Shown here in pieces: positions 35,651-42,697 of a DNA stretch of 42,697 bases (position 1 is the first letter of the stretch; each line of letters opens with the position of its first letter). Source of the DNA: Myxococcota bacterium (GTDB lineage: Bacteria; Myxococcota_A; UBA796; CAJQPC01). The stretch spans positions 1 through 42,697 of the forward strand of contig JAKLKD010000074.1 of the NCBI GenBank assembly GCA_023150845.1, written 5' to 3'. Under the pieces are notes generated by a model, which had not been told where the DNA came from, searched no databases, and was given only the letters and a program-made list of their open reading frames with translations. The position numbers and the translations under genes are program-made.

Positions 35651-35659
35651 GCGGGCTCA
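35638..35659. terminator. Bidirectional hairpin overlapping two convergent stop codons
   Basis: TGAGCCCG (35638-35645) and CGGGCTCA (35652-35659) form a perfect 8-bp stem with a 6-base loop. The sigma gene's stop TGA (35648-35650) lies in the loop, and the amidase gene's stop (35657-35659) is part of the stem. A stem that reads the same way from both strands between convergent genes suggests a shared terminator or mRNA 3' end. No T tract follows on either strand, so it would be atypical. Confidence 0.35.
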
Positions 35660-37216
35660 GGCCCGGCGGCGGCGCCCGATGAGCCCGAGCAAGGCGCCCA
35701 AGGCCAAGGCCGACACACCACGAGGGACCGGCGCGCTCACGCAGCCGAGGCTCGACATCGCCACACGCTCACCCGGCGTCACCGCCTCGTCCGCGCCGCT
35801 GGGGCTCGGGCGGCCCGGATCGTTGGTGTCGTCCGTCGGCTCGGCGCTGTCATCCGTCGGCTCGGCGCTGTCCCCGCCTCCGCCGTCACCGCCGCCGTCA
35901 CCGCCCGTGGTCGCGGGCATCAACGCGACGGAGCACCACCACTGGCCGCTGCCCGAGGTGATGTCTTTGGTGCAGCGGCCGTCGTCGTACCCATCGGCGC
36001 GGACGGTCACCGACCAGGTGCCCGAGCCGAGGCTGTCAAAACGGTAGAGCCCGGAGGAGTCCGTCGTCGTCGTCTCGCCGGTCTGGTCGAGGGTGACGGA
36101 GACGCCGGTGAGCGCCGCGCCGGTGTAGATGTCGGTGTCCGCCACCTTCCCGATGAGCTCCGCTGTGTCTACGACGCCGCCAGAGCCGTCGATGAGGCCC
36201 ATGTAGTAGTCCCAGTCCCAGCCCGTGCCCGGATCGGTGTGGGTGGCGCTAGGGACCTCGACGTGGCCGATGATGTGGCTGCGGTCGAGCGGGATGCCGT
36301 TTCGAGCGGCGATGTCGGCGGTGAGCTTGGCCGACTCGGTGTACATCGCCGTGGTGTACCACTTGCCGGGGTCATCGACGTAGCCCTCGTGCTCGATGCC
36401 GACGGACTGCTCGTTGTAGGTCCAGTTCCCGGCGTGCCAGGCGACGTCCTCCTCCCACACCATCTGGGTGATGGCGCCGTCGGAGCTGCGCACGACGTAG
36501 TGCGCCGAGACGCTCGCCGAGGAGTTCTGGAACCAGGAGATGCAGCCCGAGTAGCTGCCCTGGACGGTGTGGATGATGACGTAGTTGATGTCGGAGGCGT
36601 CGCGGGAGTAGTTCGAGTAGTTCGAGCTGCTCGCGTTCACGAAGCTGTCGACGCCGGAGTAGTCGCCGCCGGGGGCGGGCGGCCTCACGCCGAGGGTGAC
36701 CGCGTCGAAGTCGATGTCCCGGGGGAGGCCGTAGGCGTCACGCACGGCGAAGCCCGAGCTGACGACCTCGTAGAGGTACTCGACGTACATCGCCTGGAGC
36801 TCAGGCTCTTGGCGCCCGGAGAAGCCACGCAAGGCCGGGGCCCACTCCTCAAGCGCCTCGACCGGCGGCAGGCGACCGTCCTCGCTGAGGTTCTTGGCGT
36901 GCCACGCGAGCAGGGCCGCGGCGCCCCGGACCTGGGTGGTCACGTCGGCGCGCAGCACGTCCGGGGAGACCTCGAGTAAGGTCGCGACCTGCTCCAGGCC
37001 GGGCCCGTCGGTCTCGTCGTCCTCACGCAGGTCGAAGAGGCCGTACCCACCCCAAGCCGATGTGGCGGTAGGCTCAAGTCGCGAGGCCTCATAAGCCAGG
37101 GCCATGAGCAGAGGCTCAGGCACGTCAAACTCGTCGGCGGCCTGCGCGAAGATGGGGTTGAGCGAGCCCGCGGCGGCGATGTTTGACCAGATCGCGAAGG
37201 AGAGCAGCGCGCCCAT
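35657..37216 (-). CDS. Secreted N-acetylmuramoyl-L-alanine amidase with MYXO-CTERM-like tail
   Basis: 519 residues; ATG with GGAGG 7 bases upstream. A hydrophobic N-terminus (GALLSFAIWSNIAAAGS) acts as signal peptide, then a helical region of about 150 residues. The Amidase_2 (T7-lysozyme-like) domain follows: INYVIIHTVQGSYSG, VAWHAGNWTYNEQSVGIEHE, SHIIGHVEV and THTDPG, supplying the zinc-binding His residues and the Asp of the DPG motif. Next are a carboxypeptidase-regulatory-like beta domain (GVSVTLDQTGETTTTDSSGL) and a Gly/Asp/Ser/Thr-rich linker with DSAEPTD twice. It ends GCVSAPVPRGVSALALGALL and a GRRRRA tail, a Cys / hydrophobic helix / Arg-cluster signal like MYXO-CTERM. It cleaves the peptide stem from peptidoglycan sugars, presumably at the cell surface. 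Confidence 0.9.
   Translation of the reverse strand: MGALLSFAIWSNIAAAGSLNPIFAQAADEFDVPEPLLMALAYEASRLEPTATSAWGGYGLFDLREDDETDGPGLEQVATLLEVSPDVLRADVTTQVRGAAALLAWHAKNLSEDGRLPPVEALEEWAPALRGFSGRQEPELQAMYVEYLYEVVSSGFAVRDAYGLPRDIDFDAVTLGVRPPAPGGDYSGVDSFVNASSSNYSNYSRDASDINYVIIHTVQGSYSGCISWFQNSSASVSAHYVVRSSDGAITQMVWEEDVAWHAGNWTYNEQSVGIEHEGYVDDPGKWYTTAMYTESAKLTADIAARNGIPLDRSHIIGHVEVPSATHTDPGTGWDWDYYMGLIDGSGGVVDTAELIGKVADTDIYTGAALTGVSVTLDQTGETTTTDSSGLYRFDSLGSGTWSVTVRADGYDDGRCTKDITSGSGQWWCSVALMPATTGGDGGGDGGGGDSAEPTDDSAEPTDDTNDPGRPSPSGADEAVTPGERVAMSSLGCVSAPVPRGVSALALGALLGLIGRRRRA
35832..35873 (-). repeat. Tandem 21-bp repeat (2 copies) in the amidase linker
   Basis: Two adjacent 21-base units (35832-35852 and 35853-35873) differ only in the last base and encode DSAEPTD twice. 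Directly next to them, at 35874-35910, a run of GGN/GAC codons makes a Gly/Asp-rich stretch. This is a low-complexity, slippage-prone spacer between the catalytic part and the sorting-like tail, so copy number may vary between strains. Confidence 0.85.
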
Positions 37217-37286
37217 AAGAGCACCTCCGCCCGTAGCTTACACCAACCCGCAGAGGTGCGCAAACGGTGACCGACCCCCTGGCCGA

Positions 37287-40163
37287 TCACTTCGCGGCGG
37301 CGAGCTCCTCGACCGTCGGGCAGGTGCAGACGAGGTTGCGGTCGCCATAGGCGTTGTCGACACGACCCACCGCCGGCCAGAGCTTAAAGTCGCGGAGCCA
37401 AGGCGCGGGGAAGGCCGCCTGCTCCCGGCTGTAGGGACGATCCCAGACCGCGGCCGTCACGACGTCGGCGGTGTGCGGGGCGCCCTTGAGCGGGTTGTTG
37501 TCGCGGCTGGCCTCGCCGCGCTCGACGGCCCGGGCCTCGTCGCGAATGCGGATCATCGCCTCGACGAAGCGGTCGAGCTCCACCAGCGGCTCGCTCTCCG
37601 TCGGCTCCACCATCAAGGTGCCGACCACGGGCCAGGACATCGTCGGGGCGTGGAAGCCGTAGTCCATGAGCCGCTTGGCGATGTCGTCCACCTCGACCCC
37701 GGCGCTCACCTTGAGCGGGCGGGTGTCGAGGATACACTCGTGCGCCACGAGGCCGTAGCTGCCGCGGTAGAGCACGTCGTAGTGGCCCGCGAGGCGCGCC
37801 GCGACGTAGTTGGCGACGAGGATCGCCACCTCCGTCGCCTTCTTGAGCCCGTCGGGGCCCATCATCCGGATGTACATCCAGGAGATCGGGAGGATCGACG
37901 GGCTGCCCCAAGGCGCCGCGGAGATCGGGCCGAGCTCACCGCCGACCTTGATGACGGGGTGCCCCGGCCGGAAGGGCGCGAGGTGGGCCTTCATGCAGAT
38001 CGGGCCCATGCCCGGTCCGCCGCCGCCGTGGGGGATGCAGAAGGTCTTGTGCAGGTTGAGGTGGCAGACGTCCGCGCCGATGTCGCCGGGGCGGCAGAGG
38101 CCGACCTGGGCGTTCATGTTCGCGCCGTCCATATAGACCTGGCCGCCGCGCTCGTGGATGATGGCGCAGATCTCCTTGATGCCCTCCTCAAAGACCCCGT
38201 GGGTGGACGGGTAGGTCACCATGAGCGCCGAGAGACGGGCGGCGTGCAGGTCGGCCTTCGCGCGCAGGTCGGCGAGATCGACGTTGCCCGAGGCGTCACA
38301 GGCCACGGCGACCACCTCAAGGCCGGCCATCACCGCGCTCGCGGGGTTCGTGCCGTGGGCCGAGGTGGGGATGAGGCAGATGTTGCGGTGGCCTTCGCCC
38401 CGGCGCTGGTGGTAACGCTGGATGACGAGCAGGCCCGCGTACTCCCCTTGGGAGCCGGCGTTCGGCTGGAGCGACACGGCGTCAAAGCCGGTGATCTCCG
38501 CGAGCCAGTCCTCAAGCTGCTGGAACATCTGGGCGTACCCCTCGGCCTGGTCCACTGGCGCGAAGGGGTGAAGCCCGCCGAACTCGGCCCAGGTGACGGG
38601 CTCCATCTCGGCGGTGGCGTTGAGCTTCATGGTGCAGGAGCCGAGCGGGATCATCGCCGCGTTCAGCGCGAGATCCTTGGCCTCCAGGCTGTGCAGGTAG
38701 CGCAGCATCTGCGTCTCGGAGTGGTTCGCCGAGAACACGGGGTGCCGCAGGTAACGGCTCTTGCGGGCGTGAAGCGCGGGCAGGCTGGGCTCGTCCCCTT
38801 GGGCCAGCGCCCCGACCCGGCCGCCGTCGGCGCCAAACGCCGTGAGCACGTCGGCCACGTCGCTGAGGCCGACGGTCTCGTCAAAGCTCACGCAGAGCGT
38901 GCCGTCGCCCATGTCGCGGAGGTTGATGCCGAGCTTGAGGGCCGCGGCGAGCACCCCCGCGGCGCCACCCTTGGCGGGGCGCACCCGGAGGGTGTCGAAG
39001 TAGTCGGCGTGCACGACCTGGTGACCGACCTCGGTGAGCCCAGCGGCGAGGACCGCCGCCATGGCGCGCACGCGGCGGGCGATGGCCTTGAGGCCCTCGG
39101 GGCCGTGGTAGATGGCGTAGGCCGCGGCCATCACCGAGAGCAAGACCTGGGCGGTGCAGATGTTGCTCGTCGCTTTGTGGCGGCGGATGTGCTGCTCGCG
39201 GGTCTGGAGCGCCATACGCAGGGCGCGCTCGCCGCGGGAGTCCTTCGAGACGCCGATGATGCGGCCCGGCATCTGGCGGCGGAGCTCTTCACCACCGGCC
39301 ATAAACGCCGCGTGGGGGCCGCCGTAACCGAGGGGCACGCCGAAGCGCTGGCTGGAGCCGACGCAGAGGTCGGCGCCGAACTCGCCCGGCGCCCGCAGGA
39401 GCGTCAGCGAGAGCAGGTCCGCGGCGACGGTGACCAGGGCCTTGTGGGCCTTGGCGGCGGCGCAGAAGCCGCTGTAGTCGATGATCGCGCCGTCCGTGGC
39501 CGGGTACTGGACCAGGGCCCCGAACACCGGCGTCGCGGCGAAGTCGAAGCTGCGGTGGTCGCCGACGATGACCTGGATGCCCGCGAACTCGGCGCGGTTC
39601 TGCACGACGGCGATGGTCTGCGGGTGGCAGAGCTCGCTCACGAAGTAGGTGTCGGAGCTGTTGGCGCGATCCCGGGCGCGGTGGCTGAGGCTCATCGCCT
39701 CGGCGGCCGCTGTGCCCTCGTCCAGGAGCGAGGCGTTCGCCGCCGGGAGCCCGGTGAGGTCGGTGATCACCGTCTGGAAGTTGAGCAGCATCTCCAGGCG
39801 GCCCTGGGCGATCTCGGCCTGGTACGGCGTGTAGGCCGTGTACCAACCCGGGTTCTCCAGGATGTTTCGCTTGATGACGCCGGGGGTGACGGTGCCGTGG
39901 TAGCCCATGCCCAGATAAGAGCGGTAGACCTTGTTCTTGAGCGCGATCTGCCGCAGCTCGTCCAAGGCCGCGCGCTCCGTCGCCGCCGCAGGCAGACACA
40001 TCGCCCGGTTGAGCCGGATGCTCGCCGGGACGGTCTTCTCGACCAGCTCGTCCAGATCCCGCACACCCACCACGCGGAGCATGTGGTCAATGTCGGCGTC
40101 GCTGGCGCCGATGTGGCGGCGGGCGAAGACGTCCGGGGGCTTGAGCAGGTCTTGCAGGCTCAT
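37287..40163 (-). CDS. gcvP: Glycine dehydrogenase (decarboxylating), P-protein
   Basis: 958 residues, single-chain form of the usual length (about 950-960). It decarboxylates glycine with pyridoxal phosphate and passes the aminomethyl group to lipoyl-GcvH. The start is [18 protein letters not shown]-like. The PLP site is [18 protein letters not shown] with K706. The two half-domains look complete, including [19 protein letters not shown] and [16 protein letters not shown]. It is the last gene of the gcvT-gcvH-gcvP order, 71 bases after gcvH, with AGGG before the ATG. The lpdA (L-protein) gene is not in the window. Confidence 0.97.
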   Translation of the reverse strand: MSLQDLLKPPDVFARRHIGASDADIDHMLRVVGVRDLDELVEKTVPASIRLNRAMCLPAAATERAALDELRQIALKNKVYRSYLGMGYHGTVTPGVIKRNILENPGWYTAYTPYQAEIAQGRLEMLLNFQTVITDLTGLPAANASLLDEGTAAAEAMSLSHRARDRANSSDTYFVSELCHPQTIAVVQNRAEFAGIQVIVGDHRSFDFAATPVFGALVQYPATDGAIIDYSGFCAAAKAHKALVTVAADLLSLTLLRAPGEFGADLCVGSSQRFGVPLGYGGPHAAFMAGGEELRRQMPGRIIGVSKDSRGERALRMALQTREQHIRRHKATSNICTAQVLLSVMAAAYAIYHGPEGLKAIARRVRAMAAVLAAGLTEVGHQVVHADYFDTLRVRPAKGGAAGVLAAALKLGINLRDMGDGTLCVSFDETVGLSDVADVLTAFGADGGRVGALAQGDEPSLPALHARKSRYLRHPVFSANHSETQMLRYLHSLEAKDLALNAAMIPLGSCTMKLNATAEMEPVTWAEFGGLHPFAPVDQAEGYAQMFQQLEDWLAEITGFDAVSLQPNAGSQGEYAGLLVIQRYHQRRGEGHRNICLIPTSAHGTNPASAVMAGLEVVAVACDASGNVDLADLRAKADLHAARLSALMVTYPSTHGVFEEGIKEICAIIHERGGQVYMDGANMNAQVGLCRPGDIGADVCHLNLHKTFCIPHGGGGPGMGPICMKAHLAPFRPGHPVIKVGGELGPISAAPWGSPSILPISWMYIRMMGPDGLKKATEVAILVANYVAARLAGHYDVLYRGSYGLVAHECILDTRPLKVSAGVEVDDIAKRLMDYGFHAPTMSWPVVGTLMVEPTESEPLVELDRFVEAMIRIRDEARAVERGEASRDNNPLKGAPHTADVVTAAVWDRPYSREQAAFPAPWLRDFKLWPAVGRVDNAYGDRNLVCTCPTVEELAAAK

Positions 40164-40234
40164 GGGGTCCCTCTCAACACGGCGCGATGGTTGGGTAGAG
40201 GCGGCGATATAGGGCGTTCGAGGCGGGATAGACG

Positions 40235-40624
40235 TCAGGAGTTGGCGGCGACGTAGGCCGCGTAGGCCTCAGAGTCCATCAGCGCGTCGAGCTCCGCGGC
40301 GTTCTGGAACGTCATACGCACGAGCCAGCCCTTGCCGTGCGGATCCGCGTTGAGCAGCTCCGGGTCCTCCAAGACGTCGGCGTTGCGCTCGGTGATCGTG
40401 CCGGTCAGGGGGCTGTAGAGCTCACCGACGGCCTTCACGGACTCGATGGTGCCGATCTCGTCCCCGGCCGCCGCGGTGCGCCCAGCCTCGGCGAGCTCCA
40501 CGAAGACGACCTCGCCGAGCTGGGTCTGGGCGAAGGAGGTGATGCCGACGGTGGCGATGTCCCCCTCGACGTTTACCCACTCATGCTCGCGGCTGTACTT
40601 GTACGCGGAAGGATAAGAGGACAC
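40235..40624 (-). CDS. gcvH: Glycine cleavage system H protein
   Basis: 129 residues from the GTG at 40624, chosen because GGAGG stands 5 bases before it. The alternative GTG two codons upstream at 40630 would overlap that site. It carries the lipoyl-lysine shuttle arm: [16 protein letters not shown] with K64. The N-terminal [20 protein letters not shown] and the C-terminal half ([20 protein letters not shown]) fit the family over its whole length. It carries the aminomethyl group from GcvP to GcvT. The gap to gcvT is 42 bases. Confidence 0.97.
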   Translation of the reverse strand: MSSYPSAYKYSREHEWVNVEGDIATVGITSFAQTQLGEVVFVELAEAGRTAAAGDEIGTIESVKAVGELYSPLTGTITERNADVLEDPELLNADPHGKGWLVRMTFQNAAELDALMDSEAYAAYVAANS

Positions 40625-40666
40625 GGTCACCTCCAGATGCGGTCGGCTGAGCTGGTTGAAGAAGGA

Positions 40667-41764
<1,098 letters not shown>

Positions 41765-41797
41765 GGGGTGACCTCCTGGGAGCGGCCCCATAACCCA

Positions 41798-41821
41798 GGG
41801 CCCTCTGGGGCGGGAGGGCCC
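41798..41821. terminator. 8-bp perfect hairpin between folD and gcvT
   Basis: GGGCCCTC (41798-41805) and GAGGGCCC (41814-41821) pair perfectly around an 8-base loop. The stem sits in the 73-base gap between folD and gcvT, 34 bases from the gcvT start. No T run follows on the minus strand, so it is not a classic terminator. It could attenuate, stabilise or process the mRNA at this junction. Confidence 0.35.
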
Positions 41822-41837
41822 GCGGCGCGGCGGCTGG

Positions 41838-42689
41838 TCAAGTCGTGGTGAGCCGACGCTCCGCGCTCAGGAGCGTGCTCTGCATCAGCATCGCGATGGT
41901 CATGGGGCCGACGCCCCCTGGCACCGGGGTGATCCAGGACGCCCGGGCGGCGGCGGCGTCGAAGGCCACGTCGCCGACGAGGCGGCCGTCATCCAAGCGG
42001 TTCATGCCGACGTCGATCACCACCGCGCCGTCCTGAACCCAGTCCCCTTGGACGTGCTCGGCGCGGCCGATCGCGGCGACGACGAGCTCCGCCCGGCGCA
42101 CCTCACTCGCGAGGTCGGCGGTGCGGGAGTGCGCGAGGGTCACCGTGGCGTTGGCCTGCTCCAAGAGCTGGGCCATGGGGCGCCCGACGATGTTGGACCG
42201 GCCGATCACCAAGGCGCGGCGCCCGGCGACGGGGATCTGGGCGTCCTCGAGGAGCCGCATCACCCCGAAGGGCGTGCAGGGCACGAAGCGTGGGCGCCCT
42301 TGGCTCAGCCGACCGGCGTTCTCGGGGTGGAAGCCGTCGACGTCTTTGTCCGGGCTCACCCGATCGAGCACCCGAGTGGCGTCGATGTGCCGAGGCAGGG
42401 GGAGCTGGACGAGCACGCCGTCGATGACGGGATCCTCGTTGAGGGCGTCGATGACGCTCAAGAGCGCCGCCTCGCTGGTGTCCGCGGGCAGGGTGATCTG
42501 CCGGTGATGGAAACCCAGGCGCCCGGCGACCTCGCCCTTCCGGCCGACATAGACCTTCGAGGCGGGATCTTCACCGACGAGCACCACGGCGAGGCCCGGC
42601 GGGCGCGGCAAGGCGGCGGCGCGCGGGCGCACGACCTCCTGGTTGAGCCGCCGGGCGAGGGCTTTTCCGTCAAGCAGGCTCGCGCTCAC
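41838..42689 (-). CDS. folD: Bifunctional methylenetetrahydrofolate dehydrogenase / cyclohydrolase
   Basis: 283 residues from a GTG at 42689; only eight bases remain upstream, so a slightly earlier start cannot be excluded, though SASLLDGKALA matches the usual N-terminus. FolD interconverts 5,10-methylene- and 10-formyl-tetrahydrofolate with NADP. Motifs: DPASKVYVGRKGEV (catalytic K51), VLVQLPLPRHID, GRSNIVGRPMAQLL (nucleotide binding), and TPVPGGVGPMTIAML. It joins the glycine cleavage genes functionally by handling the methylene-folate they make, and lies 73 bases upstream of gcvT on the same strand. Confidence 0.97.
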   Translation of the reverse strand: MSASLLDGKALARRLNQEVVRPRAAALPRPPGLAVVLVGEDPASKVYVGRKGEVAGRLGFHHRQITLPADTSEAALLSVIDALNEDPVIDGVLVQLPLPRHIDATRVLDRVSPDKDVDGFHPENAGRLSQGRPRFVPCTPFGVMRLLEDAQIPVAGRRALVIGRSNIVGRPMAQLLEQANATVTLAHSRTADLASEVRRAELVVAAIGRAEHVQGDWVQDGAVVIDVGMNRLDDGRLVGDVAFDAAAARASWITPVPGGVGPMTIAMLMQSTLLSAERRLTTT

Positions 42690-42697
42690 GAGCTTGT

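Noticed and set aside
35874-35910. CRISPR-like or satellite repeat near the amidase tail
   Set aside because: The short GC-rich repeats are in frame and encode a Gly/Asp linker; there are no spacers.
37104-40256. Very long open frame on the plus strand opposite gcvP
   Set aside because: It is antisense to a clear glycine dehydrogenase, has low-complexity His/Arg/Gly/Val-rich content and no domain motif. In GC-rich DNA such frames arise from codon bias.
41765-41837. Glycine riboswitch before gcvT
   Set aside because: The gap is only 73 bases and holds a simple hairpin; no aptamer-like conserved core was seen.

Overview
The window is high-GC and densely coding: no gap between genes exceeds about 160 bases, and most neighbours touch or overlap. 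It looks like a chromosomal segment of a myxobacterium-like organism (Myxococcota or a related former deltaproteobacterial lineage). The grounds are a Ser/Thr kinase fused to an AAA ATPase, many predicted lipoproteins, a surface amidase ending in a Cys / hydrophobic / Arg-cluster tail like MYXO-CTERM sorting signals, a fibrinogen-like secreted protein and an Oar-like TonB-dependent receptor. This is inference from gene content; no rRNA, tRNA, CRISPR array, insertion sequence or phage gene was seen.

Layout. 1-2111 (-): kinase/AAA regulator cut by the window edge. 2269-3006 (+): small lipoprotein. 3019-3627 (-): unrecognised basic protein. 3766-9626 (+): five overlapping genes exbB-exbD-tonB-TPR-receptor, a self-contained energised outer-membrane transport unit. 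9693-11738 (+): a divergent elongation factor G. 11746-26264 (-): nine genes, seven of whose eight junctions overlap. Read 5' to 3' they are two polytopic GT39-like membrane proteins, a DUF4175-type coiled-coil protein, a secreted HEXXH peptidase with TPRs, MoxR, DUF58, BatA/VWA, a Tat-exported DUF4159-like protein and a VWA/glutamine-amidotransferase-like protein. lexA (26291-26923, -) lies only 26 bases upstream with no visible terminator between, and carries an operator-like inverted repeat over its promoter. 27012-31001 (-): an RlaP-type nucleotidyltransferase preceded by a SWIM/SNF2 helicase.

31054-33440 (-): fibrinogen-like lipoprotein, an FtsB/DivIC-like protein with a good promoter, and a second ExbB/ExbD pair without TonB. 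33556-35650 (+): a predicted HELAH aminopeptidase lipoprotein and a short sigma-70 factor. 35657-37216 (-): the cell-wall amidase. 37287-42689 (-): gcvP, gcvH, gcvT and folD, a glycine-cleavage and one-carbon folate unit.

The best candidate for something under-described is 11746-26980: a MoxR/VWA envelope assembly of unknown function, joined to two lipid-linked-sugar-type transferases and possibly read through from an SOS-controlled lexA promoter. A second is the private ExbBD-TonB-TPR-receptor unit, which could be an exporter like Myxococcus Oar rather than a nutrient importer. Both proposals are hypotheses; the gene calls beneath them are much firmer.
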